From Gigaspora margarita (taxonomy: Eukaryota; Glomeromycota; Glomeromycetes; Diversisporales; Gigasporaceae), in the NCBI GenBank assembly GCA_009809945.1, contig WTPW01000026.1:776124-840123 (forward strand): DNA of 64,000 bases, written 5' to 3'. Positions within the stretch are counted from its first letter, which is position 1, and every line of letters starts with the position of its first letter. This document shows, piece by piece, positions 35,431 through 47,189 of this stretch. The notes under the pieces are model-generated. The model made no database searches, was not told the origin of the DNA, and was given only the letters and a program-made list of their open reading frames with translations. The translations under genes and the position numbers were made by a program.

Positions 35431-36125
35431 ACTCTCATAAAAAAATAAACAATTTTAAAATTAAACCTTTTTTAATATTTGTGTAAGTGTAAAGTTTAAA
35501 GATTGGGATAAAGCTTTTTATATAGTAAAATTTAAAATAATTTTTTTTGTATAAAAAAAATAGTTACTTAGATAAAATTCTAAGTTAAAAGTTATTTTTT
35601 AAAAATTTATTATTTTGTTATACAAAATTGATTTATATATTACACCTAATCCTGAATTTTGATTGGCAAGTAAACTATAGATAATTATCACCTGAAGTGC
35701 AAATTAGTAATTTCATTTAATATGACCATTTTTAAATCAACTAATTTTGTAGAATTTTAAAATGGCAACAACTATTAAATGTGAATAAAATATTATAAAG
35801 AATCTTCTTTATTTAAATTTTAGAAACATTTAATAATTTTTATTGTTTTAACTTTTAGTATTTTTTACTATCAATATTTTTTATATAATTATCTTATAGA
35901 TAAATTTGCTTGCAAAATTTTGAATATATGCTTTTTAACTGATTATTTTAAATTGTAATTTAAGATATATATTTATATTATTTGTCAATTTAAAATTATA
36001 AATCTAAAAATTTAAATATCATATTGAAATAAGTAATAAATTTTGTCTAGTCATAAATAAAATTAATATAATACTTGCCATTAGGAACTTCAACATGCTC
36101 AATAGTTTCATTTGCTAAAGAGAAT

Positions 36126-37673
36126 TCAAAAATTAGTCTTAAATAAATGCAGTAAAGTAATATTGTATAATTTTTCAAAATAAATACCATTAATTGCAGT
36201 TGATATTCTCTTAGTATTAATTATTTTGCTAGTGTACATAATATCTGGATGTTTTTGTAAGTTGATTTGTAATGATTTGATTATTTTATCAGCATCTAAG
36301 AATTGCTTTTTAATTTTATCATAATCTTCATATTCTTCTGTATCATCATTCACATCATACTCAAAATTACCACAAATTTCTTCTTCACCTATATTATTAT
36401 CATTATCATATTCGCCTATATTTTCATCAACATCATTCTCACTGTTGTCACTATTCACTTCTTCGTCCGTATTTTTACCAATATCGTTATCATCCTTGTC
36501 TATATCATCTGCATAATTTTCACTATCGTTATCAACTGTCTTTTCATCTGCAATATTAATATCATCTATAACATTTAAATCATCAGGACGTTCCATAACA
36601 TTACACAAGTCATTAAATTTGTAATAAAGATCATCAGCAGTAGGTCGTTTTTGTGGATCTGCATCCATGCATTGCATAGCTAATTTGACATAATAATCTG
36701 GTGTTTCAGGAGCAAATTCTGGCCTTAATCCTTTGCAAATCTTTACAGCAAGGTTGGTATCAAATTCAAGACCATCAAAAGGTCTTTTTCCAGTTGACAT
36801 CTCTGACATAATGACTCCAAAACCATAAATATCAGCAGCTTCTGCCAATTTTTGCCCCAATAATACTTCTGGAGCAACATAAGGCATAACTCCATAAATT
36901 TCACCTTCAGAATCATTTTCATCTTTCTGTTTAGACAAACCTAAATCTGCGACGTAAGATTTCAAAGTTTGGTTAATGCATTGATCTTGCAATATGTTGC
37001 CACTATGAAAGTCTGCATGAATATACCCTCTACGATGAATATCGTGTAAATTACTAGCAATGTCTTTAAGTAGGTTTAATTTAATATTCCAAGAAAGATC
37101 TTGAAAATTTGTTCTTAATAACTTAGAAAGATTTCCCTTATCGGCATACTGAAATACCATCAAGTATTTATTTTCACTATCTTGAGTTAATCCATATAAC
37201 TTAAGCGTATTACCGAAAAAAAAACATGTCATATGACTGACAAACTTTATATTAATTAAACGAATTTGGATTAATTTATTATTTAATTTTCCAATTGATA
37301 AACTAATAAATATTTAACTTACTTCTTTTAAAGAACCTGACAAGGATTTGAGCGCAACGATACTGGATGGTTTACGTGCTCTTACATAATTAAACTCATT
37401 GACATCAACTTTTCGTATACCGTCCAACCAGGTTGCTTTGCACACAGAGCCAAATCCTCCTTTACCAATTTCTTTGACATCTGATAATCTATCAAATGGA
37501 ATCCATTCAATCACATCTTCATATTCAAAAGCTCTAAGTTGGAAAGTTTTCATGCAATCGTCAATATCCTTATTTCTAATCGTCCACCTTGTTGCGATGT
37601 CAGGGTCGCATGATAGACACCATGCTTTAAAAGTATTATTTTCATTACAATGTGCGCATGTTCCATAATCAGA
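36126..37673 (-). CDS. Protein kinase with Cys-rich N-terminus and acidic tail
   Basis: Two exons can be read: 37323-37673 and 36126-37244, joined across a 78-nt intron (GTAAGT at 37322, AAG acceptor at 37245). Exon 1 begins after a CAG acceptor, so an earlier exon is missing. It holds a Cys cluster (CAHCNENNTF..WCLSC), the glycine loop GKGGFGSV and the lysine motif IVALKS. Exon 2 has the catalytic HADFHSGNIL (HxD...N), DLG in place of DFG, YVAPEVL and the C-lobe to about residue 200. An Asp/Glu/Asn-rich tail of about 90 residues follows. All core residues look intact, so it is probably an active Ser/Thr or Tyr-like kinase of the AM-fungal expansion. The stop at 36126 may be intronic: GTATTT at 36187 and a CTTTAG acceptor at 36115 would lead to another short exon (NETIEHVEVPN). 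The array upstream (37868-38683) may be intronic. Confidence 0.82.
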
Positions 37674-37749
37674 CTGCCTATATAATATATTATGTTTTAT
37701 TTTGTATCTGTGGTCTTAAATTTGCATCGAATGTAAATAAAATTTTTAT

Positions 37750-38700
37750 ATTTACCGACTAAATAAAGCGAATGAAATGAATTGTACGTATGATAAGTAA
37801 GTACTTATGTTCGTGTTTGTGAACTTTTTTGTTGTTTTTATGTAGTAAAATTATTAAATATTCTTTATACTCACGCACTGAATGAAATGATTTGTACGTA
37901 ATGGTAAATAAATATTTATATTCTTGTTTTGTGAACATTGCTTTGCCATTTTTATTTAGTAAAATTATTAAATATTCTTTATACTCACTAACTAATTAAT
38001 GCGAATCAATAATTTGTTCATAATGGAAATAAATATTTATGTTCTTGTCTTGTGTTTTGTTGTGTTTATTCCGCAAAATTATTAAATCTTTATACTCACC
38101 CACTAAATTAATGTGGATGAAATGATTTGTGCGTAAAGGAAAATAAGTATTTATGTTCTTGTTTTGTGACATTGGTTTGCTCGTAAATTATTAATTATTC
38201 TTTATACTCACAAACTAAATTAATGCGAGTGAAATGATTTGCACGTAATGGTAAATAAGTATTTATGTCCTTGTTTTGTGAACTTGATTTGCTGTTTTTA
38301 TGTAGTAAAATTATTAAATGCACTTTATACTCACGTGCTGAATGAAATGAAAATGCGAATAAATGAATTGTATATGTTCTTGTTTTGTGAACTTGCTTTG
38401 CTACTTTTATGTAGTAAAATTATTAAATAATCCATATACTCACTAACTAATTAATGCGAATAGATAGTTTGTTCGTAATAGTAAATAAGTAGTTATGTTC
38501 TTGTTTTGTAAACTTGTTTTACTGTTTTTATTCGTAAAATGATTAAATCTTCTTTATACTCACCCACTTAATTAATGCGAATGAAATGATTTGTACGTAA
38601 TGGCAAATAAGTATTTTGTTCTTGTTTTGTGAACATTTTTTGCTATTTTATTTCGAAAATTATTAAATGTTCTTTATACTTACGGGCTAAAATAACGTAG
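37750..38700 (-). repeat. Tandem array of eight ~110 bp intron-like units
   Basis: TACTCAC, the reverse complement of the donor consensus GTGAGTA, recurs at 37868, 37982, 38093, 38205, 38328, 38437 and 38557. A TACTTAC (GTAAGTA) follows at 38677. Spacings are 109-123 bp. On the minus strand each unit starts GTGAGTATAAAG, contains TTTAATAATTTTAC and ACAAAACAAGAACATAAATA blocks, and most end in TTAATTTAG or a similar AG only 3-4 nt before the next GTGAGT. The array lies between the Sel1 gene and the first readable kinase exon, both on the minus strand. Confidence 0.85.
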
Positions 38701-38852
38701 ACAGTAAATATTTATATTTAAATTGCTGATAAAAAAAATAGATCAATAAATGCACTTTAGCCTACTCCCTGATAATTAAAATTGTATAAGAAATATTATT
38801 TTAATAAATTATATATATGATATATTTAAACAAATATACATATACTAAAACA

Positions 38853-39257
38853 TTATAATAAAATAAATAATTCATCATACTTATAAAACCATCCATCAGC
38901 CATATTGTCATTTTTTTCCACACCAATTCCATATTTGTAGCAAATGGCAGTTTTCCAAATTCCCATGGAATTACCAACTTCAGCAGACTTAAGATAATAT
39001 GTAAACGCTTTATGCTTATCGATTTCAACTCCAATTCCTAAATAATAACAATAACCAACTTGATACATTCCTTTAGAATTATTCATGTTTGCCGATTTTT
39101 GATAACATGTGAATGCCTTGTTTTCATTCTTTTCAATTCCAATTCCATATTCGTAACAATATCCAAGCCAGTAAGTTCCATCTGGATCGTTCATATCTGC
39201 CAATTTTTGACAATCAGTGAAATTTAATTCTTTCGTTAATCGTTCTTTGTTTTCCAT
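38853..39257 (-). CDS. Sel1-repeat protein
   Basis: 134-residue ORF made of about three Sel1-like (TPR-related) repeats: ADMNDPDGTYWLGYCYEYGI, ANMNNSKGMYQVGYCYYLGI and AEVGNSMGIWKTAICYKYGI, each followed by EKN/EID..KAFTCYQKSA-type linkers. Such repeats form helical scaffolds and in this group of fungi are often joined to or next to kinases. The ATG at 39257 is the first in frame and follows an AT-rich leader. The C-terminus may be cut short: a GTATGA donor-like site after GWFYK near 38885 would remove the last residues and could splice toward the kinase about 1.2 kb downstream on the same strand. It is a short stand-alone gene or the 5' exon of a Sel1-kinase gene. Confidence 0.75.
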   Translation of the reverse strand: MENKERLTKELNFTDCQKLADMNDPDGTYWLGYCYEYGIGIEKNENKAFTCYQKSANMNNSKGMYQVGYCYYLGIGVEIDKHKAFTYYLKSAEVGNSMGIWKTAICYKYGIGVEKNDNMADGWFYKYDELFILL

Positions 39258-39500
39258 TTTTGATTTATAAAATAAAAAAAATGGATGAATGTCACAATTT
39301 ACTGAAACGTTTTTTTTTATTTATTTAAATTGGTTATACAATATAACTAAATTATACCGGTGCAGTTCTGTACAGTATTCAGCCCGCAAACATTGTAGAT
39401 ATTATTGGAGACTATGGTTGCACCTCCAAACAAATGATGAACAATATGTATGTACACCGCGTACGTACGTATATAGTATATGCCTATAGGGATGTTAATC

Positions 39501-39830
39501 GGAACAAGGTTTGTACAAAATTGGCATTTTTAATTAATATTCGTCTGATAACTAACGTTATAGAAAAGTTTTTTCTCTATATAAATCTCTAATAGAAATT
39601 TATCGGTTTTTGCATTAGTTTCCAGTTATTTAGATGGGACCGATTAGGGACCGATCAACAAAATTTCTCCACACTGTTCGGACCTAATCGGTCCCATCTA
39701 AATTACTCAAATATTAATGCGAAAACCAATAAACATTTATTAGAGACTGTTATAGAGAAATAACTTTTCTATAACTTTATTTATTGGACGAACTTTAGTT
39801 TAAAATGCCAATTCTTTACAAATCTTGCTC
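39501..39830. mobile_element. Long hairpin MITE
   Basis: Two arms of about 160 bp are inverted copies: TTGGCATTTT...TTATAGAAAAGTTTTTTCTC...AGATGGGACCGATTAGG, mirrored by the right half. The centre is only a few dozen bases. Nearly the whole element is arm, so any transcript would form a long double-stranded hairpin. It ends just outside segmental duplication copy B. No target duplication was resolved. Confidence 0.75.
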
Positions 39831-39842
39831 AAAGTCGTGACT

Positions 39843-42800
39843 ATGAAAGAAGTTCATTTAAACTTTATGAAGTTGATAAGCGTAGTCGGACGACACCTCG
39901 CCAAAAGTGTATTCATTGTTAAGATGGCTTTGTTGATTTAATAAAATCTTACAGAAATGTAAAATATTTATTAAAAGTTCAAAACTCCAGTTCTTTGATA
40001 GACAAATTATTAATTTAAAAATATAAAATATTTATTAAAAGTTCAAAACTCCAGTTCTTTGATAGACAAATTATTAATTTAAAATATATATTATAATTTA
40101 ACATCGGTAATAAAAATCAAATTAAATCGGTCAAAATACACTTCTTATAACTATTATTTTTTCTAAATAACGGCAATATTTGTAATAAATTCGAAATTAT
40201 AAGGGAATACATTTTTACTGAAACTGAAATTAGCCAACCAGAAGCGGTAGTTTCAGTTTCAGCCAAATTTTAGCGTCAGCAGCTGATGATGTTTTAAAAA
40301 AAAACTTTTAAAACAATAAAAAAAGGTTAAAAAACCGTTTAATACGGGGGGGTTTTTTTTACCATCTCTAGTTATGCATCATTTATTGAATTCGAAATCA
40401 ATATTTGTCACATATTTAAAAAAGACTTTTACCTTTTAAGTATTTTCAGACTTTTTCTCCTTATAATTATGTGATGTGAATTTCTGCTTTTTTTGTTCAT
40501 AAATTCCTTAAATAAACCAAAAAATGCATGTTGATCAAAGAAAAGATGACAAACCATTGTTCTAACTGCAAAAATCAAGAATATATTCGAGAGAAAATAT
40601 ATTTGAATTTATAAAATATCCGTACCTTGAACAAAAATATTGGTCTGTAAATTATTCACCTTGCCAAGTTAAACATGCATTATACAAAATTTTGAGGTTA
40701 GTAATAGCTTTTTAAAGTTTAATGCTGATCTATATATGGAAAAATCATTTGTACCTAAAAATAACCCGTGATTCTTGTTATTGTAAAAGACCAATTGCGG
40801 CACGATATCGCGCTCACTTAGAAATGTTCGTTATTTTTTTCAAGACGATGTTGGAGAATAAAAATATTTACAAAAGCATATTCGGCTTTATTTCATGTAT
40901 TACATAATTTTTTTTTGGAAATAATAAATAAAATAATTTATTGCGTTTTTTTTTAGCATTTAGTTTTTTATTGTCATTAGATAAAATTCATACTGTATTA
41001 CCGCGACATAATTCGTCTGCGCTGTTTCGCGATAATGCGGTAGTAGAATTACGTTTTTTTAGCATTTAATTTTGATTCTTATCATTAGATAATAAATATT
41101 TATATGAAAATGAATGTTTTTTTAATTAGTCGATAAATTTATACCAATTTAAAATGACATGTTATTCATTGATTCACAATACCACATATTCCAAACTTCG
41201 AATGAGAAATTTAATTCTTTAAAATTAACAAATCACCAATATTGTATATTAATCTTATATAAAATTGTTCTAATATAATTATTTCAAGTATTCATTACGG
41301 TTTTCTAACACATCATCCTCTATTGCTGTATAAAATTTATAAATTTATATCGTTTTTATTTTACTTTTATATTATCACTTCCTGAAATTCGAATAAAAGA
41401 ATAAAATTTACAAAATTTTATCAAGTCAATAATAATTAATTTATAAAAAAAAAATGTTCTAATGCAATTAATCCAAACATACGTATTATGACTCTTCAAT
41501 TCTTCTTTATCTGACTCTATTATAGCTTCTAGAGCTGTCATATAAAACAAAATAAGTAATTAAATATTTCATTTTATTTTATTTAGTTGATCTTTTTTTT
41601 TTTTTTTTATATCCTTAATTCATTCGAATCGCATATGAATTCTAATATGAAAATCAATTCTAGAAATATAATCCTAGAATCTGATTTTCTCGTAACAGAA
41701 TTGTATATCAGATATATGCATAATTCGTACATTTAGAATTCATTTCATCATCTTTTTATTTGCGCATCAAGAATCGCGTGTTGTTGACCAAGTAATGTTG
41801 AGGGCATCTGTCGTTGCAAGAACACCTGAGCACAAGAAATACGTTGGCTCATGCTAAACCAAGCGTTTGTGATCAAACTCATCTCTTTACTGACACGGCG
41901 TTTATTTTCTTCCGCAGCTTGTTGTTTATCCAAATTAGAACATAATAATTATTAAACAGTTATGAAATTAATGATCGTAAAGACGATTAAAACATTCATA
42001 AAGGCGATTTCTTCAGCATAAGCATCAAATGCGGTTTTAATACTCTTGAAATCTTTAATTAATCCATGCTGGCTTGTAATGAATTTTTTGTATTCTTTAT
42101 TCTTCTAAAGCAATTGAATATTTTGACTTTCAAGATCCTCCTCACTGTTTCCTTCCAAGCTTTGAATAAGAAATTCACTTCTCCGAAATTTTATCAAAAT
42201 ATTAGTATGTTAATTTTATACAAAAAGAACTCTATTATTTCCAACATATTTGTTAAAACTCTCCAATGGTCCTTTTTCCTCCTTTATTTCTTTAATTATA
42301 GCTTCTATATCTGCTATATAAAATAAAATAATTATCCTGTAGTTTTTATTTTATTTTTTTCCCTCATATCTAGTAATAATTTATTTATGCATGAAGACTG
42401 AAACTTAATATCAGGCCAGGAGTATAACGATCCTAGAATTCAATATTCTCGTAACAGAATTGTTTCCTTCTTTACAAAAAAGCGCCAAATTTTGATTTGC
42501 TAAAATTTTTTGTCAAACTTTTATTTTTTTAGTATTATATAATTATAATTTAATCTTATAAATATAATTGCCAATCATTGTGATAATAAAATGCTAATAT
42601 TGGCAATATGGTTATAATAATTTAATACAAATAAAGATCAAAAAATTACCAATATTTAACTAAAATATTAGGTATTTAAGAGTGCTGATAATGAAGTAAT
42701 TTTGTAATAAATTATTAAAATAACTAATATAGTGTCAATAAAGTTCATTTTATTACTTATATTTGGCCAATTATTGCAAATTTGAAATTTCGTCGTTGAT

Positions 42801-44845
42801 GTGCTTTGTGAATTACGTAAAGGATATGTCGTCGAGTTAGGAGGAAAGTCTTATCTGAGCTTCAATAAGTTTTCGCTTAGTTTTCGTTAATTCCCTTTCG
42901 AAAGTCTTTTATTTTCAGATTTACCCACACCATCATAAATTTTGAGGTTTAATAGTTTCTAAATATTAGAAAAAATAAGTGCTTACCTATTAGACATTTT
43001 GTTGTAACCGTAGTTCACTTTCTAATGACAATTTTTCTTTCTGGACTCTATCGTAATCCTTTAAAAGTTTTTACAAGTTCAACAAATTTAAGGTTAAAAA
43101 ATTTTGATCACCAAAAGGTTAACTAAAATAATCGGTATACCTTTTCAAGTTTGAGTTTGGCACGGTTTGCATCCTCCAATATATTTTGCAATATTAACAA
43201 TTCCGCATCTGCATTTCCATCTGCTGGTTTACTTTCACGCAACCTTGTTAATTCTCGTTCAAGTTCAAGTACTTTTATCCTCAGACTAGTAATTGTGCTT
43301 CCTTTCGATGCATGCGAAATTTCACCAAAAGATGTATATTCTTTTACTTCTGTTTTATCATCATCTAATAGTGGGGGTTCACCTATGAACAAAGATCACT
43401 ATGTTTAATAAAGTATATTGTATTGAAACCCTTTACAAACGTACCATCGCCCAATTCCATTTCTCTTACACGGTCTTCCAATTCCAGTTCTCGTACACGG
43501 TCTTCCAATAAACGTATGGTCTCCATATCACGAGAGTGTGCCACTTCGATTTTTAATCGCATAGATTTTTCCAATTCAAGTTGAGTGATCAGTGCCGTTT
43601 TTTCAATCTGAAGAGCATCGGTTTGCTTCTTATAATTTTCCATTAAAGATTTATAATTGGCAACCTTGCGATATTCATCCTCTACCATTTGATTGCGTTC
43701 GACAAGCTGGCGATTTTCCTGTTCCATAGCCTAAAAATTACAATTAACAAATTAATAATGAAATTTGTCAAAATAATATGAGAACCATATCCTTCCATAC
43801 AAATAAGAATTTATTTCACAGACACCTTGAGCGTTCTTCTAATATCTACAGTATTCTCAAGTTTCTTTCTATATAGTTCAATAACGTTCTCAGATTTCTT
43901 TAGCTTGTCAGTTACGTGTTTCATATCCTAAAAATTTACACAATTAAAAGAATAATAAGACGTGAGTTTGTCAACATAAAATAAGAGACGATCTTTTCGT
44001 ACGTATATACGGACTATCTATAGTACATACTTCAAGCTCTTTCTTAAGACCATCTCTTTCTTCCTTTAAGACGACTATTGTCTCGTTCTGTAATCTAAAA
44101 ATCACAATTAACAAAAATAATAAATGAAAATTTGTTAGCATGAAATTAGAGTTATATCTTTTCATCGTGTATAAGAGTTTACTGTCACATGCACATCGAG
44201 TTGATCTACAAGTTTTTTTTACATGTGCTTCAGCACTTTCAAGTTTTTGCCTATATTTTTCACTAACTTCTACAGCTTTCTTTAACCTATTATCATCCTG
44301 TCCCATAGCCTAAAAATATGACAATATAAAGTTTACCAACACAAAATGAAAGTTATATTTTCGTACATGAATAAAATTTTCTATTATACACACACTAAGA
44401 TCTCCAGCTTCCTCCATATTTTTTATAACTTTCTTAGCCTTATGGTTTTTTATTTTTTTTTTACGGACAGATGGTACCGTCGTACGTACGGTACTTATTG
44501 TTGGCTTTTATAATGTTTATTATTATTTTGCGAGTGATACAAACCTAAAAAAGGAAATTCAACGTAAAAATAAATAAGTCCTTCAAATTAAAAATTTAGG
44601 TTAAGGGCGTTAAAGTTAGAGGCTATGGAAATAAATAGTCGGTTTCTAAAGCTAAAATTTCATTCCTTTCATTTTCAATTAGTGCCCCAAGACAGGTTTA
44701 AACATTCATATTTTTGTATTGTCTTTTTTTCGGGATTTTTTTTTGTGTTGGACTGATCCGGGAAAAGTTCTCCGATTGGCTAATTTCTCTTTTGGATTTG
44801 TATCACTCGCACAAGCGCTCAATATCGATATGTCACACTGCAGCA
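39843..44845 (-). repeat. Segmental duplication 2, copy B
   Basis: Co-linear with 25755-31690. It lacks the hAT element of copy A and therefore preserves the empty site. A ~60 bp unit near 39962-40080 (TAAAATATTTATTAAAAGTT...) is directly duplicated here but not in copy A. The 39843-41740 part holds no gene I can name, apart from exon-like fragments such as TALEAIIESDKEELKSH (41500-41545). Confidence 0.8.
41748..44430 (-). pseudogene. Hook-like dynein-adaptor relic, copy B
   Basis: Readable minus-strand exons: MEEAGDL (~44405), MGQDDNRLKKAVEVSEKYRQ (~44290), DMKHVTDKLKKSENVIELYR...DIRRTLK (43826-43927), EQENRQLVERNQMVEDEYRK...MELGDG (43445-43730), GEPPLLDDDKTEVKEYTSF...LEDANRAKLKLEK (43141-43382), DYDRVQKEKLSLESELRLQQ (~43030), TFERELTKTKRKLIEAQIRL (~42870) and the C-terminal exon ending NAWFSMSQRISCAQVFLQRQ (41748-41933). 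The intron at 43383-43444 has GTACGT and TAG ends. Order and motifs match animal and fungal Hook proteins (coiled coils, then the ITNAW.S C-terminal segment). The N-terminal Hook domain is missing at the same place as in copy A. Disablements: an extra A near 44220, an extra T near 44075 and an 8-nt deletion near 42995. It is less damaged than copy A but probably also a pseudogene. Confidence 0.72.
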
Positions 44846-44865
44846 AAAGTATCGACTGCTCTGCG

Positions 44866-46422
44866 GTTGCTTTTTTGATAGGCCTAAAATGTACCCTAAA
44901 AATTGATTTACGTTCTTGATGCACCTCTGCCTAGCAGTCCTGTGATCAACTCTTTTTATTAGAACAGAAAAATAAAAATTTTTAAAAATTAAATCAAAAT
45001 ATATTTGTAACATAGAAAAAAAAATTTTATCGAATTTTATCTGGTGATATTTTCGCTCAAAGTTAGATTAAAATCAAAACGTCTATTAAAATAGAAGCTG
45101 TGCCAATTTTTTTAAAAATTTTGAGCCCATAACCAGCTAATCAAATTTGATAAAAACCTTTCATCGAATTTGATTAGTTGGTTATCAAAACATTTAGATT
45201 TAATTTTACAAATTTTTATTTTTTTGTTCTAATAAAAAGTGTGTCTTTTTTGTCGAATCAAAAATTATGGACTCGTAAATCAAAAAGGTTGGGTTTGCGC
45301 AGTAAATGACTAAAAATTTTTAACCAACAATTATCACCTACTTATAAATACAAGTTACTCTTGTTATGAAATATTTTGACCTATCAATAAAATTTTATAA
45401 ATCCACTAAAACAAGTTTATTGGTAAATTCTCTTTATCGGGAAAATTTCCAGGTCTTGAGCTTAACTCGAAAATGACTTAAAATATATATGTACTCTGAG
45501 CAACAATGCATACCATTCCCCGCATAGGTTATAGTTTGGAAGCTAGACAAAAACGATTCCTCCACATTTGTGGTGACAATTATTTCCATCACCTGAACAA
45601 AACATAATCTATGACCAGCATAATTTGTATTTTTTTATGACCATTTTGAATTTCCTGTACATATTTATGACCTTTGTTTGTGAGTTTATAATATCATCAA
45701 TATGATTAGTTGATTTTTTATTTTCAGCAGCCTCCTACTCTATAAAATCAGTACCACCTTCAACTCGATGAAGCATTATTAAACTTTCTTTAATTAATTA
45801 TAGGGTTTTTAAATGACTTGGGGCTTTAAATGAGTATTTTTTAAGAGGAATAGTGTAGTATATATGATTCAGTTTCACTCCCAAAAGGAATGGATACTGT
45901 ATTATCTTTGTTAAAATTATCTAGTTTTCCAAAGCCATGACTGTAATTATTCCTTGGTTAATATATAAAATATAGTATAAGTGACAATTTAATAGCAGTA
46001 TAGGCAACTGTACAATCAACAGTACAAGCAAAAGTGATAATAACATTATAAGCGATGGTCAAGTGACAATGTAAGCGATAGTGAAAATGAATTCATTTCA
46101 TTAAAAATAATTATAAAACTTGATGATTGCAATATATTTATTCACTAAAAAAAAAAATTGCCTGAGAAAAAAATTTACTTTTTTCTATTTATATATTGTA
46201 TATTCATTGATCAACAATATACTTCATGCTACATTATACTATGCAAGGTATCTATGTGACAAATTTCTTTTTTACACAGTATAAAAAAATATATTATGTG
46301 TCACTTTCATTGATAAATAGTATTAATTTTATTTGTCATGCAGTACCTATCAAAGTACTAATACACATCAAGAACATAAATCAATTTTAGAGTACATTTT
46401 AGGCCTATCAAAAAAGCAACCA
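44866..46422. mobile_element. Region bounded by ~57 bp inverted repeats
   Basis: GGTTGCTTTTTTGATAGGCC...TTCTTGATG at 44866-44922 is inverted at 46366-46422. The 1.4 kb between has no gene. It may be a decayed element or an inverted duplication. A further inverted-repeat element lies inside at 44948-45240. Confidence 0.45.
44948..45240. mobile_element. Inverted-repeat MITE
   Basis: CTTTTTATTAGAACAGAAAA is mirrored by CTTTTTATTAGAACAAAAAA. Arms of about 50 bp surround a second hairpin (CTAATCAAATTTGAT...ATCGAATTTGATTAG). It is non-coding. Confidence 0.6.
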
Positions 46423-46470
46423 AAGATCTATCAAAAATGATACTTATGTCACGCTGCAGAGTTAGCACTA

Positions 46471-47183
46471 GTTTTTTGGCTAAAACTTTCAGTATCAGCC
46501 AGGCAAAACTTCTAAAACTTTTGAAATTTTCTAAACCTAGGGTATCCTTTACTAGTTTTTTTAAAGCTTCTGAAATTGGCTTCAAAAACCAATAGCCAAT
46601 AAAATCATGGGAAACTTAATTATATGAAATAGCAAGTGTAAATGAGCATAAATTATATTTAAGCCATTGTTTATTCATTTGGTTTGGATTCCATTTATTT
46701 TATTCACAAAGGTTCATGAAATTTATTAGGATATATTTTTTTTATTCAAGAAAAGTTTGCAGAATATGGTCATTTTTCTATTCAAAAAAGGTTTGCTGAA
46801 TACGGTCTCTTTAAGAAAGGTTTGCAGAACAGTGTTGGCACATAAACAGGTTATAACATATCATTTTGCTAAGTTCAATTAATGAAGACATATGATATGA
46901 CCATGGTTATATAACTTCACTAATTGAACTTAACAATATTCACCCAATTTTGGAGTTTCAGGTTTGCCCAGTTTGGAGGGTTTCAGCAAGTTGTAGGGTT
47001 TTACACATTTCAGAAATTTCATAAGTTTCTGTTTTGACCACTTTCAGAAGGTTTCACCCATTCAGAAGTTTTGGTTATTTTGTAAGTTTTTCCAATTTTA
47101 GAAGTTTCAGATTTTGAGTAATACCAAAACTTCGAAGCAAAACATTTCAGACTTTGGAGAAGGTTTTAGCTAAAACACTGATC
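46471..47183. mobile_element. hAT-like element, CpG-depleted copy
   Basis: The right end, read inward as CAGTGTTTTAGCTAAAAC, mirrors the left end CTAGTTTTTTGGCTAAAAC. Flanks are GTTAGCAC at the left and ATCAGTAC at the right, compared with GTCAGTAC before the related element at 31699. Many CG dinucleotides of the 31699 copy appear here as TG or CA (TTCGGCCGAAAC versus TTTGGCTAAAAC). The interior shares 31980-32155. It is non-coding. Confidence 0.6.
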
Positions 47184-47189
47184 AGTACT

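Noticed and set aside
36303..36578. Plus-strand 91-codon Ile/Phe-rich frame
   Set aside because: Antisense of the Asp/Glu-rich tail of the kinase.
37750..38700. CRISPR-like array
   Set aside because: Repeat units are contiguous, ~110 bp and diverged, with no short repeat plus unique spacer pattern, and the genome is eukaryotic.
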